DNA of 64,000 nucleotides. It comes from Fredinandcohnia onubensis. Lineage in GTDB: Bacteria; Bacillota; Bacilli; Bacillales; Bacillaceae_L. The notes under the pieces are model-generated. The model saw only the letters and a list, made by a program, of their open reading frames with translations. It made no database searches and had not been told where the DNA came from. The position numbers and the translations under genes are program-made. Each line of letters opens with the position of its first letter. Within the stretch, counting starts at the first letter, position 1. This document shows, one piece after another, positions 28,228 through 37,252 of this stretch. Location: the NCBI RefSeq assembly GCF_031181385.1, contig NZ_JAPSKV010000012.1, positions 1 to 64,000 on the forward strand. Direction: 5' to 3'.

Positions 28228-29517
28228 ATGAAAATAGATAAAATTAGATATATAATCGGTACATTTCTCCTTGTTTCAATAATGGCTTTAGGGTTTTTTA
28301 AGCCGGTAAAAGATTATTTAGAAATTCCAAAACAACTTACTCTATTTGAAGGCCAAGATTTTACAGTCCAATCCTCACTACCAGTCACAACAACTACTCA
28401 TAATGCCAATTTTGCCTTTTCGTCAGCGGTGGAGAACAAACAAATCTCAGTTGCTGCAAATGAAAGCGGTGAAGGTGAGATGATGGTTGAATTAGCCGGT
28501 ATTCCAGTAAAAAAGGTTAACGTAAATGTTTTATCTGATTTTAAGGTTATTCCTGGAGGACAATCAATTGGTGTGAAACTAAATACACTAGGTGTTTTGG
28601 TCGTCGGACATCACCAAATCGAAACAGAAGATGGGAAAAAATCCCCAGGTGAGATTGCTGGAGTAGAGGTTGGCGACATTATTAAAGAAATTAACGGTAA
28701 GAAAATCGAAAAAATGAGCGATGTTGGACCATTTGTGCAAGAATCGGGTAAGACAGGGGAACCGCTAAACCTGGTAATTGTTCGAGACAATGAAGATATT
28801 AAGGCAAAGCTTATGCCACTTAAGGATAAGAACGATCAAGCTTATCGAATTGGTCTTTATATACGCGATTCAGCTGCTGGTATAGGGACTATGACCTTTT
28901 ACCATCCGGAAACGAAGAAGTACGGGGCATTAGGCCATGTAATCTCAGATATGGATACTAAAGAGCCAATTGTCGTATCAGATGGCCAAATTGTTAGATC
29001 TACCGTTACCTCGATTGAAAAAGGTAGCAATGGTGATCCAGGTGAAAAGCTTGCGCGTTTTTCAGCAGATAAAGAAATTATCGGGAACATCAAACGTAAC
29101 AGTCCATTTGGCATTTTTGGTGAGTTAAATAAACAAGTGAATAACGGCATTATGGATAAGCCGTTGCCAATTGCACTTTCACACCAAGTAAAACCAGGAC
29201 CTGCGAAAATTTTAACGGTTGTTGAAGATGATAAAGTTGAGGAATTTGATATTGAAATTGTGAGTGCAGTTCCTCAAAAAATTCCTGCAACAAAAGGAAT
29301 GGTTGTTAAAATAACGGATAAACGCCTTTTAGAAAAAACAGGTGGTATCGTTCAAGGCATGAGCGGTAGTCCAATTATTCAAGACGGTAAACTAATTGGA
29401 GCTGTTACACATGTATTTGTAAATGACCCAACAAGCGGATATGGTGTCCATATCGAGTGGATGCTAAGTGAAGCGGGAATTGATATTTATAAAAAAGAAC
29501 AAAAAAAGGCGAGCTAA
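28228..29517 (+). CDS. spoIVB: SpoIVB serine peptidase
   Basis: SpoIVB is made in the forespore, secreted into the intermembrane space and cuts SpoIVFA to trigger pro-sigma-K processing. An N-terminal membrane anchor ([15 protein letters not shown]) is followed by a PDZ domain (about 120-200) and an S55 peptidase domain with His in [10 protein letters not shown] and the catalytic Ser in [12 protein letters not shown]. It has 429 residues. The start ATG 28228 overlaps a second ATG at 28224 (ATGAATGA) that opens only a 5-codon frame. AGGAG lies 12 nt upstream, a long spacing that may keep expression low. Confidence 0.95.
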   Translation: MKIDKIRYIIGTFLLVSIMALGFFKPVKDYLEIPKQLTLFEGQDFTVQSSLPVTTTTHNANFAFSSAVENKQISVAANESGEGEMMVELAGIPVKKVNVNVLSDFKVIPGGQSIGVKLNTLGVLVVGHHQIETEDGKKSPGEIAGVEVGDIIKEINGKKIEKMSDVGPFVQESGKTGEPLNLVIVRDNEDIKAKLMPLKDKNDQAYRIGLYIRDSAAGIGTMTFYHPETKKYGALGHVISDMDTKEPIVVSDGQIVRSTVTSIEKGSNGDPGEKLARFSADKEIIGNIKRNSPFGIFGELNKQVNNGIMDKPLPIALSHQVKPGPAKILTVVEDDKVEEFDIEIVSAVPQKIPATKGMVVKITDKRLLEKTGGIVQGMSGSPIIQDGKLIGAVTHVFVNDPTSGYGVHIEWMLSEAGIDIYKKEQKKAS

Positions 29518-29533
29518 TGCTTGCCTTTTTTTT
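29505..29533 (+). terminator. Terminator of spoIVB
   Basis: Stem AAAGGCGAGC / GCTTGCCTTT with loop TAAT (the stop codon is in the loop), then a long T run. Confidence 0.92.
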
Positions 29534-29600
29534 GTTCGATTCTATAAAAGATATCGCCAAATTTTGATTGAGCTTATATAATAAAAGGGCATAAAGATTT

Positions 29601-29607
29601 TTCGACA
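29601..29607 (+). promoter_or_regulatory. 0A box 1 upstream of spo0A
   Basis: TTCGACA is an exact 0A box read on the minus strand (TGTCGAA). It lies about 20 bp downstream of a TATAAT at 29577-29582. Confidence 0.65.
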
Positions 29608-29642
29608 AAACCCAAATTTCATCAATAAATATTGGCGTTTTA

Positions 29643-29663
29643 AGTCGAATACTTCAGTATAAT
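29643..29663 (+). promoter_or_regulatory. Vegetative-type promoter with 0A box 2
   Basis: AGTCGAA (29643-29649) differs from the 0A box at one base and sits just upstream of a perfect -10 box TATAAT (29658-29663). No good -35 is seen. A bound Spo0A~P here would compete with RNA polymerase, as described for the vegetative promoter Pv. Confidence 0.45.
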
Positions 29664-29714
29664 GGAGAATAATTTATTTTTCAATAAAATTTTCCTATTT
29701 TTTTAAAAAATTAA

Positions 29715-29739
29715 AGGAATTCTTATTGCATTGTCGAAT
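29715..29739 (+). promoter_or_regulatory. Sigma-H promoter (Ps) of spo0A with 0A box 3
   Basis: AGGAATT (29715-29721) and CGAAT (29735-29739) with a 13-bp spacer fit the sigma-H consensus. An exact 0A box TGTCGAA (29732-29738) overlaps the -10. This matches the sporulation promoter of spo0A in B. subtilis. Confidence 0.7.
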
Positions 29740-29800
29740 TCTTTCTTTAGAATAAGAATATATACAAATTTTCTGGATTTAAGCTTGAGGAGGAAATAGA

Positions 29801-30589
29801 GTGAAAAAAATTAAAGTTTGTGTGGTTGATGATAATAGAGAACTGGTTAATTTACTTGATGAATATTTATCGAATCAAGATGACATCGAAGTATTAGGAG
29901 TTGCTTACAACGGTCAAGATTGCCTAAACATGCTTCAAGATAAGCAACCAGACGTTCTCGTTTTAGATATTATTATGCCTCATCTAGATGGCTTAGCAGT
30001 ATTAGAGAGACTTCGTGAATTAAATCTTGAAAAACAGCCCAATGTCATCATGTTAACAGCATTTGGACAAGAGGATGTGACGAAAAAAGCTGTCGATTTA
30101 GGTGCTGCGTATTTTATTCTCAAGCCATTTGATATGGAAAATCTTGCAAGTCGAATTCGTCAAGTAAGCGGAAAGACTGCCCCGATTATTAAACGAAATA
30201 CCGGAAACAATGTTGTTCGTACAGAAAATAGTCCGAAAAATTTAGATGCAAGCATTACAAGTATTATTCATGAAATTGGGGTCCCTGCCCATATTAAAGG
30301 ATATCTTTATCTAAGAGAAGCAATCTCTATGGTATACAATGATATTGAATTATTAGGATCAATTACAAAGGTACTTTATCCTGACATTGCAAAGAAATTC
30401 AATACAACTGCAAGCCGTGTTGAGCGTGCGATTCGTCATGCAATCGAAGTTGCATGGAGTCGAGGTAATATCGATTCTATCTCTAATCTTTTTGGTTATA
30501 CAGTAAGTATGTCAAAAGCAAAACCTACAAACTCAGAATTTATTGCAATGGTGGCAGATAAGCTCCGTCTCGAGCATAAAGCGTCTTGA
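29801..30589 (+). CDS. spo0A: Sporulation master response regulator Spo0A
   Basis: Spo0A is phosphorylated through the phosphorelay and then activates or represses sporulation, biofilm and stationary-phase genes by binding 0A boxes. The 262-residue protein has a receiver domain with the phospho-acceptor Asp56 in [13 protein letters not shown], the acidic pair DD near residue 10, Thr in MLTAF and Lys in ILKPF, then a linker and the Spo0A C-terminal DNA-binding domain ([20 protein letters not shown]). It starts with GTG, 6 nt after a GAGGAGG site. Confidence 0.98.
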   Translation: MKKIKVCVVDDNRELVNLLDEYLSNQDDIEVLGVAYNGQDCLNMLQDKQPDVLVLDIIMPHLDGLAVLERLRELNLEKQPNVIMLTAFGQEDVTKKAVDLGAAYFILKPFDMENLASRIRQVSGKTAPIIKRNTGNNVVRTENSPKNLDASITSIIHEIGVPAHIKGYLYLREAISMVYNDIELLGSITKVLYPDIAKKFNTTASRVERAIRHAIEVAWSRGNIDSISNLFGYTVSMSKAKPTNSEFIAMVADKLRLEHKAS

Positions 30590-30635
30590 GAGGGTAAGGA
30601 GTAACTACAACTGAACTTATTATTTGTTATATGAT

Positions 30636-30670
30636 AAAAAACACCGTTTCCAAGTGGGAACGGTGTTTTT
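30636..30670. terminator. Bidirectional terminator spo0A / yycC-like gene
   Basis: A perfect stem of about 15 bp, AAAACACCGTTTCC / GGGAACGGTGTTTT, with loop AAGT. It is flanked by A on one side and T on the other, so it can stop transcription from both converging genes. Confidence 0.92.
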
Positions 30671-30671
30671 C

Positions 30672-30818
30672 TTATTTGTCTTCTTTTTCGGCTTTTTCCA
30701 GCTCCATCATTTTTTGTACAAGAATATGTTGAGGCATATGCATGATTTGCTCAATTGGGACATTTAGGGCTTTTGATAAGCGGATTGCTGTTTCAGCAGA
30801 AATTTGCAATGGTCTCAT
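30672..30818 (-). CDS. yycC: YycC-like small protein
   Basis: This 48-residue reading frame starts MRPLQISAETAIRLSKAL and contains IEQIMHMPQHILVQKMMEL, which fits the conserved short YycC-like family (about 50 residues, MHMPQHIL core). AAGGGAG lies 10 nt upstream of the ATG. It is predicted helical and soluble, with a charged tail (EKAEKEDK). Function unknown. It lies convergent to spo0A, sharing its terminator, and divergent from the GDPD gene. The family assignment is from memory of the motif. Confidence 0.72.
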   Translation of the reverse strand: MRPLQISAETAIRLSKALNVPIEQIMHMPQHILVQKMMELEKAEKEDK

Positions 30819-30884
30819 ATAATGGTTTCTCCCTTTACTAAAATTACTCTATAATGGAAGTATACCAAAAAAAGGAGAATATCA

Positions 30885-31616
30885 ATGATGAAAACGAAAA
30901 TTTTTGGTCATAGAGGTTCTGCCGGAACACACCCGGAAAATACAATGATTTCATTTAAAGAAGCAGCCAGGGTTGGCGCAGATGGTATTGAATTAGATAT
31001 TCAAATGACAAAGGATGGAGTCATTGTGGTCATCCATGATGAAACCGTTAAACGTACTACGAATGGAAAGTATAAGGGTTGGGTTAAAGATTATACATTA
31101 AGACAAATCAAAAAAATGGATGTGAGTTACAAGTTTAAGGATAAGTACGGTATTTGTGAAATTCCGACACTAGAAGAGGTATTTGATTGGGCAAAATCAA
31201 ATCAGCTGTTGATAAATGTTGAATTTAAGACAGGGTTAGTTTCGTATAAGGACATAGAAGAGAAGACCTTGAAGATGATTAGTGACTACGGTCTGCAAAA
31301 TCGGATTGTTTTATCAAGCTTTAACCATTATAGCTTAGTTAAGTGTAGGCGCATTTCGAGTATAATTGATCTTGCCATTTTGTATATGGAAGGACTTTAT
31401 GAGCCGTGGGATTATGCAAAGCGTCTTAAGACGAACGGAATCCATCCATATCATCAGACGATAAATAAGGAAATAGTTGAAGAATCAAAGCTGAATGGGA
31501 TCGCTGTACGTCCTTTTACAATAAATGATGAGAAAAAGATGAAGCAACTTATTGATTTTGGTTGTTCTGCTATCATCACAGATTATCCGAAGAAAGCGTT
31601 AGCTTTAACAAAATAA
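30885..31616 (+). CDS. yqiK: Glycerophosphodiester phosphodiesterase family protein YqiK
   Basis: A 243-residue GDPD-domain protein. The active-site features are present: HRGSAGTHPENT with the first His, GIELDIQMTKDGVIVVIHDE with the metal ligands Glu and Asp and the second His, and a conserved NVEFK. It should split glycerophosphodiesters into glycerol 3-phosphate and an alcohol. It has no signal peptide, so it acts in the cytoplasm, unlike the secreted GlpQ. Two ATG codons in a row (30885, 30888) follow AAAGGAG; the first is used here. Confidence 0.9.
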   Translation: MMKTKIFGHRGSAGTHPENTMISFKEAARVGADGIELDIQMTKDGVIVVIHDETVKRTTNGKYKGWVKDYTLRQIKKMDVSYKFKDKYGICEIPTLEEVFDWAKSNQLLINVEFKTGLVSYKDIEEKTLKMISDYGLQNRIVLSSFNHYSLVKCRRISSIIDLAILYMEGLYEPWDYAKRLKTNGIHPYHQTINKEIVEESKLNGIAVRPFTINDEKKMKQLIDFGCSAIITDYPKKALALTK

Positions 31617-31623
31617 CCTCAAA

Positions 31624-31654
31624 AATCCTGCTTATATAAGCAGGATTATTTATT
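31624..31654. terminator. Terminator between yqiK and the DUF2627 gene
   Basis: AATCCTGCTTA and its exact reverse complement TAAGCAGGATT form a 24-nt palindrome around TA, with T-rich sequence on the + side. It lies between two convergent genes. Confidence 0.82.
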
Positions 31655-31909
31655 TTGCTCGCCAGCAGGTGAGCTTTCGTTTTGAAATTTTTCCTGAACT
31701 TTATTTCTTTTCCGGTCACGGTGTAAAATGAAACCGCCAATAAAAGAGAGACCTGCTAAAAAGAAAATAAGGCCAATAATAAATTGTAGCATTAAGGATG
31801 GAATAGGGCTGTGCAAGACACCAAAAAACATATCCCTCATAAATTTAATTCCAACCCCTGCAATAACTCCTGGTATTAATAGCACAATTAGAGCCAGTAT
31901 ACGCTGCAT
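31646..31909 (-). CDS. yqzF: DUF2627 membrane protein YqzF
   Basis: An 87-residue protein with two membrane spans (about 4-22 and 40-62), the conserved GIKFMRDMFFGVL between them and FILHRDRKRNKVQEKFQ after them. This fits the DUF2627/YqzF family that sits next to bkdR in Bacillus. AAAGGA precedes the ATG. Function unknown. It is divergent from bkdR, so they share an upstream region. Confidence 0.85.
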   Translation of the reverse strand: MQRILALIVLLIPGVIAGVGIKFMRDMFFGVLHSPIPSLMLQFIIGLIFFLAGLSFIGGFILHRDRKRNKVQEKFQNESSPAGEQNK

Positions 31910-32012
31910 ATCAAAAATCCTTTCAATAAAAACGACCTATATATTAAATGTAAGTCATTAATAAGATTTGTCAAGATGGAGAATTCAGGTTATTATATAA
32001 GTGTGCACGTTT

Positions 32013-32043
32013 TTGCAAATTAAATAATGGAAGTGTGTAAAAT
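32013..32043 (+). promoter_or_regulatory. Possible bkdR promoter with a TTGCAAATTA site
   Basis: TTGCAA (32013-32018) and TAAAAT (32038-32043) could be -35 and -10 boxes, although the 19-bp spacer is long. The -35 lies within TTGCAAATTA, the same 10-mer found as one arm of the inverted repeat upstream of ptb. This could let BkdR control its own gene. Confidence 0.35.
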
Positions 32044-32084
32044 ATTGCATGGTTTAAAACTATAGTTAGGGGGTGACTGTGGTT

Positions 32085-33806
32085 ATGCAGAAAGTTATGG
32101 TCGATTTGATCTTAGATTCAACCCATGATGGAATGATTGTTATTAATATAGATAGCCAAGTCATCTTACTAAACAACAGTGCATCAAGAATGATTGGTGT
32201 CACGAAGGAAGAAGCAATAGGGAAACATATATATGAATGTATTCCTGATAGCCGATTACCCGACATTCTTACGACAAGAGCCATTGAGGTCAACCAGGAA
32301 TTCGTTTTGAAAAATGGACGTAAAATCATTACAACCCGAATTCCGATGGTCAATGAAGCGGGGATGCTATTAGGTGCATTTGCTGTTTTTAAAGATATTA
32401 CTGAAGTTGTAAATCTTGCTGAAGAAATTACAAATTTAAAAGAAATACAAACATTGCTTGAAGCAATTATTCAATCCTCTGAAGAAGCCATTTCGGTTGT
32501 TGATGAAGATGGACGAGGCATATTAATTAATCGCGCTTACACTCGGATCACTGGACTGGAAAAAGAACAAGTCATTGGGAAACCTGCAAATGCAGATATT
32601 TCTGAAGGCGAAAGTATGCACATGCAAGTTTTGAAAACAAGAAGAGCTGTAAGAGGTGCTCGCATGAAGGTAGGGCCTCACGAAAAAGATGTAATTGTTA
32701 ACGTTGCACCCATCATTGTGGATGGAAAGCTTAAAGGTAGTGTTGGTGTCATTCATGATGTATCTGAGATAAGTCAATTAACATCCGAATTAAATCGAGC
32801 TAGACATATCATTCGGTCACTTGAAGCGAAATATACGTTTGACGATATCATCGGTTCATCTGAAGAAATGGAATTTGCTATAGAACAAGCAAAACTTGGT
32901 GCAAAAACTCCTGCTACCGTCTTACTTAGAGGTGAATCTGGAACAGGTAAGGAATTATTTGCACATGCGATACATAATGAAAGTAAACGAAAATTTAATA
33001 AGTTTGTTCGTGTGAATTGTGCTGCGATTTCAGAATCGCTGTTAGAAAGTGAGCTTTTTGGATATGAAGAAGGAGCATTTTCAGGAGCAAAACGCGGTGG
33101 CAAACGAGGTATTTTTGAGGAAGCAAATAATGGAAGTATTTTTCTGGATGAAATCGGAGAGATGTCATTAAATACACAGGCTAAACTATTACGGGTATTG
33201 CAGGAACGAGAAATCGTTCGAGTTGGTGGAACGAAACCAATTCCAATTGACGTAAGAATCATTGCAGCTACGAATGTGAATTTGGAAAAAGGAATTGGGA
33301 ACGGAACATTTAGAGAAGACCTCTACTATCGTTTGAATAAAATTCCAATTTACATCCCTTCATTGCGATTGCGGAAACAAGATATTAAACCACTAGCAGA
33401 ACATTTGCTACACAAAATCAATCAGGATTATGGTCGGACAGTTGAAGGGCTAACTGAGGGCGCGATTAATTATTTGTATGAATATGACTGGCCAGGGAAT
33501 GTTAGGGAGCTAGAGAATGTCCTGGGCAGAGCCGTAATCTTTATGAACTATCAGGAAAGACTAATTGATATAAAACATGTACAACCATTACATAGTTTGG
33601 GTGAGAAAGCCCCTGCTAAACAATTGTTAGCTGAGACTGAAATTAAGGACGTTCCACTAACGGAATTAGTAGAAAAATACGAAGCAGAAGTAATTACTGA
33701 AGTATTAAAGTTAAATGGTGGAAATAAAACAGCAGCTGCTAAATCATTAGGGATATCCCTAAGAAGCTTGTATTATAAGTTAGAAAAATATAATCTTGCA
33801 AATTAA
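32085..33806 (+). CDS. bkdR: Sigma-54-dependent regulator BkdR
   Basis: An enhancer-binding protein expected to activate the ptb-bkd operon with sigma-54. Two PAS domains (about 5-115 and 120-230) are followed by the AAA+ domain with Walker A GESGTGKE, Walker [10 protein letters not shown] and a sigma-54 contact loop reading GAFSGA rather than GAFTGA, then a Fis-type helix-turn-helix ([23 protein letters not shown]). Start: ATG 32085 after AGGGGG, giving 573 residues; GTG 32073 overlaps the binding site and GTG 32079 is also possible. As I recall the B. subtilis protein is longer (about 690), with an extra N-terminal part. Confidence 0.93.
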   Translation: MQKVMVDLILDSTHDGMIVINIDSQVILLNNSASRMIGVTKEEAIGKHIYECIPDSRLPDILTTRAIEVNQEFVLKNGRKIITTRIPMVNEAGMLLGAFAVFKDITEVVNLAEEITNLKEIQTLLEAIIQSSEEAISVVDEDGRGILINRAYTRITGLEKEQVIGKPANADISEGESMHMQVLKTRRAVRGARMKVGPHEKDVIVNVAPIIVDGKLKGSVGVIHDVSEISQLTSELNRARHIIRSLEAKYTFDDIIGSSEEMEFAIEQAKLGAKTPATVLLRGESGTGKELFAHAIHNESKRKFNKFVRVNCAAISESLLESELFGYEEGAFSGAKRGGKRGIFEEANNGSIFLDEIGEMSLNTQAKLLRVLQEREIVRVGGTKPIPIDVRIIAATNVNLEKGIGNGTFREDLYYRLNKIPIYIPSLRLRKQDIKPLAEHLLHKINQDYGRTVEGLTEGAINYLYEYDWPGNVRELENVLGRAVIFMNYQERLIDIKHVQPLHSLGEKAPAKQLLAETEIKDVPLTELVEKYEAEVITEVLKLNGGNKTAAAKSLGISLRSLYYKLEKYNLAN

Positions 33807-33843
33807 AGCACGCAATAATTTGCAAAGTATGCAGGAATTTGCA
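33796..33843 (+). promoter_or_regulatory. Candidate BkdR enhancer (TTTGCA repeats)
   Basis: TTGCAAATTA (33796-33805) and its exact reverse complement TAATTTGCAA (33816-33825) are separated by 10 bp. A further AATTTGCA lies at 33836-33843. They sit 55-100 bp upstream of the sigma-54 promoter, a normal enhancer distance. The first arm overlaps the bkdR stop codon. Confidence 0.5.
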
Positions 33844-33846
33844 CAA

Positions 33847-33861
33847 AAAATTCAGAGAAAG
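33847..33861 (+). promoter_or_regulatory. Weak CodY-box-like site
   Basis: AAAATTCAGAGAAAG matches the CodY consensus AATTTTCWGAAAATT at 10 of 15 positions. CodY is known to repress the B. subtilis bkd operon, but the match here is modest. Confidence 0.25.
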
Positions 33862-33869
33862 TTAATGAT

Positions 33870-33883
33870 ATGAAGCGCTTACA
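33870..33883 (+). promoter_or_regulatory. Possible cre (CcpA) site
   Basis: ATGAAGCGCTTACA fits the cre consensus TGNAARCGNWWWCA at 12 of 14 positions, with misses at the first two. It lies between the candidate enhancer and the sigma-54 promoter. Confidence 0.3.
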
Positions 33884-33894
33884 AAAATATAAGT

Positions 33895-33910
33895 TGGCAC
33901 GATAATTGCA
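33895..33910 (+). promoter_or_regulatory. Sigma-54 promoter of the ptb-bkd operon
   Basis: TGGCACG (33895-33901), four bases, then TTGCA (33906-33910) is a full match to the -24/-12 sigma-54 consensus. It is 54 bp upstream of the ptb start codon. Confidence 0.9.
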
Positions 33911-33963
33911 TAGTAAAAAGGTGTAACAAGGGGAATTTTGATTGAAAAGAAGGTAACGTCTAA

Positions 33964-34881
33964 ATGAAACTCAATGATCTTATTCGTATTGCAGCCGAAC
34001 AATCACAAGTGACTGTTGCAGTTGCAGCTGCTGAGGATGAAGAAGTACTCGAAGCTGTAGTAGAAGCCGTAAAAAACAAGCTTTCCTGTTTTTTGTTGTT
34101 TGGTAATCAAGAAAAAATTGAACAAATCCTTTCTGAAAAAGGGGGATATGAAGCAGGGCAAGAGGCACTTGTTGTAGTAAACGTATCATCAAAGGAAGAG
34201 GCGGCAGTGGCTGCGGTTAAAGCAGTTCATTCAGGTGAAGCAGATGTGTTAATGAAAGGAAATATTCCAACCGCGACTATTCTAAAGGTAGTTTTGAATA
34301 AAGAATATGGACTGCGGGCAGGAAATATCCTATCACACGTTGCTGTATTTGAAGTGCCTGATTACGATCGCCTCATCATCGTTACGGATGCGGCGATGAA
34401 TATATCTCCGGAACTTCAGGAAAAGATACAGATTCTAAATAATGCCGTAAAAGTGGCAAATTCAATTGGTATTTCAGTACCAAAAGTTGCACCCATTGCT
34501 GCCGTTGAAGTGGTTAATCCTTCAATGCAGTCAACATTAGATGCAGCCGTTTTAACCCAAATGAATCATCGCGGACAAATTCCTAATTGTATTGTAGATG
34601 GTCCGTTAGCGCTTGATAACGCCATCTCAATTTCAGCAGCAGTGCATAAAGGAATCGCGAGTGAAGTGGCTGGACAGGCTGATATTTTGCTAGTTCCAAC
34701 GATAGAAGTTGGGAATGCATTATATAAATCATTAGTTTATTTTGCAAAAGCAGAAGTTGGGGCTGTTATTGCGGGTGCTTGTGCACCAATTGTATTAACT
34801 TCTAGAGCCGATTCTGCAAAAAGTAAATTATATTCATTGGCATTGGCGGTTTGCTCTGCCAGGCAAGTAATCAACTTTTAG
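33964..34881 (+). CDS. ptb: Phosphate butyryltransferase
   Basis: Ptb converts (branched) acyl-CoA and phosphate to acyl phosphate and CoA, feeding Buk to make ATP, or in reverse supplying acyl-CoA primers for branched fatty acids. The 305-residue protein belongs to the phosphate acetyl/butyryltransferase family, with [14 protein letters not shown] and a C-terminal [18 protein letters not shown] signature. It is the first gene of the sigma-54 operon; AGAAGG precedes the ATG. Confidence 0.94.
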   Translation: MKLNDLIRIAAEQSQVTVAVAAAEDEEVLEAVVEAVKNKLSCFLLFGNQEKIEQILSEKGGYEAGQEALVVVNVSSKEEAAVAAVKAVHSGEADVLMKGNIPTATILKVVLNKEYGLRAGNILSHVAVFEVPDYDRLIIVTDAAMNISPELQEKIQILNNAVKVANSIGISVPKVAPIAAVEVVNPSMQSTLDAAVLTQMNHRGQIPNCIVDGPLALDNAISISAAVHKGIASEVAGQADILLVPTIEVGNALYKSLVYFAKAEVGAVIAGACAPIVLTSRADSAKSKLYSLALAVCSARQVINF

Positions 34882-34904
34882 TCAATCTTGGGAGGAACAT
34901 ACAA

Positions 34905-36002
34905 ATGGAAATCTTTTCTTACATGGAAAAATATGATTATGAGCAATTAGTATTTTGTCAGGACAAACAATCTGGACTTAAGGCGATTATCGCTATTCAC
35001 GATACAACTTTGGGACCAGCACTTGGTGGTACACGTATGTGGACATATGCTTCAGAGGAAGCTGCAATTGAGGATGCGCTCAGATTAGCGAAGGGTATGA
35101 CTTATAAAAATGCCGCTGCTGGATTAAATCTAGGTGGAGGTAAAACAGTTATAATTGGTGACCCACGCAAGGATAAAAATGAAGAAATGTTCCGTGCATT
35201 TGGACGTTATATCCAAGGGCTGAATGGCCGATATATTACTGCTGAAGATGTTGGTACTACTGTTGCAGATATGGACATTATCCACGAAGAAACCGATTTT
35301 GTAACAGGTATCTCACCAGCGTTTGGATCATCAGGAAACCCATCTCCGGTAACCGCATTTGGTGTATACCGCGGCATGAAGGCAGCTGCAAAAGAAGCAT
35401 TTGGTTCGGATTCACTTGAAGGAAAGATAATAGCTGTTCAAGGTGTAGGAAATGTGGCGTACACACTTTGTAAATACCTTCATGAAGAAGGAGCAAATTT
35501 AATCGTAACAGATATAAATAAAGATGCAGTAGATCGTGCTGTAAGAGATTTTGGTGCTAGAGCAGTGGACCCTAACGACATTTATGGGGTGGATTGCGAT
35601 ATTTATGCACCATGTGCACTCGGTGCTACAGTAAATGATGAGACAATTCCACAATTAAAAGCAAAGGTCATTGCTGGGTCAGCAAACAATCAGTTAAAAG
35701 AACCTCGTCATGGTGACACGATTCATGAATTAGGAATCGTTTACGCTCCAGACTATGTTATTAATGCTGGTGGGGTTATTAATGTTGCAGACGAATTATA
35801 TGGTTACAACCAAGACCGTGCTCTTAAAAAGGTAGAATCTATTTATGACACAATTGCAAAGGTAATTGAAATCGCGAAAAGAGACGGTATTCCAACCTAC
35901 CAAGCGGCAGATCGATTGGCAGAGGAACGAATTGAAAGAATGAGAAACTCTAGAAGCCAGTTTTTACAAAACGGGCACCACATTTTAAGTCGCAGAAAGT
36001 AA
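34905..36002 (+). CDS. bcd: Leucine dehydrogenase
   Basis: Bcd deaminates leucine, isoleucine and valine to 2-oxoacids using NAD. It shows the glycine-rich catalytic loop [19 protein letters not shown] with the active-site lysine, a second conserved lysine in [10 protein letters not shown], and the NAD-binding [19 protein letters not shown]. The ATG at 34905, 7 nt after GGGAGGAA, gives 365 residues as in B. subtilis; an in-frame start inside ptb at 34851 is rejected. Confidence 0.96.
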   Translation: MEIFSYMEKYDYEQLVFCQDKQSGLKAIIAIHDTTLGPALGGTRMWTYASEEAAIEDALRLAKGMTYKNAAAGLNLGGGKTVIIGDPRKDKNEEMFRAFGRYIQGLNGRYITAEDVGTTVADMDIIHEETDFVTGISPAFGSSGNPSPVTAFGVYRGMKAAAKEAFGSDSLEGKIIAVQGVGNVAYTLCKYLHEEGANLIVTDINKDAVDRAVRDFGARAVDPNDIYGVDCDIYAPCALGATVNDETIPQLKAKVIAGSANNQLKEPRHGDTIHELGIVYAPDYVINAGGVINVADELYGYNQDRALKKVESIYDTIAKVIEIAKRDGIPTYQAADRLAEERIERMRNSRSQFLQNGHHILSRRK

Positions 36003-36012
36003 AGGCTTGTAG

Positions 36013-36050
36013 TGGGGGAAGGCTTTAAGCAAAGCTTTTCCTCCTTTTTA
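36013..36050 (+). terminator. Hairpin with T tract between bcd and buk
   Basis: GGGGAAGGCTTT pairs with AAAGCTTTTCCTCC, allowing G-U pairs, around loop AAGC, and five T follow. It lies inside the operon, so it probably acts as a partial terminator or as a 3' end that protects the ptb-bcd message. Confidence 0.55.
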
Positions 36051-36119
36051 CCTTCATAAGTTGCAAACATGAATGCAAAACAAACGGAGCTCAGCTTTAA
36101 GCAGATGGAGGTTTCAATA

Positions 36120-37229
36120 TTGCAGGACAAAGAATATCGAATTCTCGTTATCAACCCAGGGTCAACATCAACGAAAATTGGCGTATATGATAATGAACTT
36201 TCGGTTTTTGAGAAAACGATTAGACATGATGTGTCAGAATTAGACGCTTATGAAAATATCATCGATCAATATGAATTTCGAAAAACAACTATTCTCGAAA
36301 CGTTAGATAATGAGGGTATAAATATTTCAAAATTAAATGCCGTCTGTGGAAGAGGTGGGTTGTTAAAACCAATTCAAGGTGGGACTTACAAGGTTAATGA
36401 TGAGATGCTTCATGATTTGCGTATTGGTTATGCGGGTCAGCATGCATCAAACCTCGGGGGTATATTAGCATATGAAATTGCATCTGGCTTAAACATTCCG
36501 CCATATATTGTCGATCCAGTCGTTGTTGATGAACTTGAACCGATTGCTAGAATATCGGGCTTTGATTTGATTGAGAGAAGAAGCATTTTTCATGCTTTAA
36601 ATCAAAAGGCAGTTGCACGAAGAATTGCAAAGGATCTCGGAAGAAAATATGAGGACTTAAATTTAATTGTCACTCATATGGGCGGAGGAATTACTGTCGG
36701 TGTCCATAAACAAGGTAAAGTCGTGGACGTTAATAATGGGTTGCATGGTGATGGACCATTTAGCCCAGAACGTGCTGGGACAGTTCCTGCGGGGGATTTA
36801 ATCGACCTCTGTTTTTCTGGTCAATATTTTCGAGAAGAAATCATGAAAAAGCTTGTAGGTCATGGTGGATTGGTAGGATATCTCGGTACAAATAATGCAA
36901 TTGAAGTCGAAAAAATGATTAAACATGGGGATGAAAAGGCGAAATTAGTTTACCAGGCAATGGCCTACCAAATCTCCAAAGAAATAGGAGCAGCAAGTGC
37001 GGCCTTATCTGGACGTGTTGATGCCATTATTTTAACCGGTGGATTAGCTTATGGAAACGAGTTTATATCCGAAATTTCTAACCGAGTGAATTGGATTGCG
37101 GATGTCATCGTTCAGCCAGGGGAAAATGAACTAAGGGCACTGGCGGAGGGAGCATTACGTGTACTGCAAGGGGAAGAGAAGGAAAAAGATTATCCAGGAA
37201 AACCACTTCAAACCCCGGTCTTAAAATAA
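36120..37229 (+). CDS. buk: Butyrate kinase
   Basis: Buk moves phosphate from (branched) acyl phosphate to ADP. The 369-residue protein is an acetokinase-family kinase with [34 protein letters not shown] and ILTGGLAYG. The TTG at 36120 lies 7 nt after GGAGGT and gives the standard N-terminus ([14 protein letters not shown]). ATG codons at 36069 and 36105 are in frame but would add residues with no family match. Confidence 0.93.
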   Translation: MQDKEYRILVINPGSTSTKIGVYDNELSVFEKTIRHDVSELDAYENIIDQYEFRKTTILETLDNEGINISKLNAVCGRGGLLKPIQGGTYKVNDEMLHDLRIGYAGQHASNLGGILAYEIASGLNIPPYIVDPVVVDELEPIARISGFDLIERRSIFHALNQKAVARRIAKDLGRKYEDLNLIVTHMGGGITVGVHKQGKVVDVNNGLHGDGPFSPERAGTVPAGDLIDLCFSGQYFREEIMKKLVGHGGLVGYLGTNNAIEVEKMIKHGDEKAKLVYQAMAYQISKEIGAASAALSGRVDAIILTGGLAYGNEFISEISNRVNWIADVIVQPGENELRALAEGALRVLQGEEKEKDYPGKPLQTPVLK

Positions 37230-37252
37230 GTGGAGCGAGTAGGTGATTTAAC

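Noticed and set aside
33847-33883. Firm CodY and CcpA control of the bkd operon
   Set aside because: The sites are listed at low confidence only; each has several mismatches and cannot be claimed from sequence alone.
34851-34904. bcd starting within ptb at 34851
   Set aside because: The extension has no family match and lies before the strong GGGAGGAA site that serves ATG 34905.
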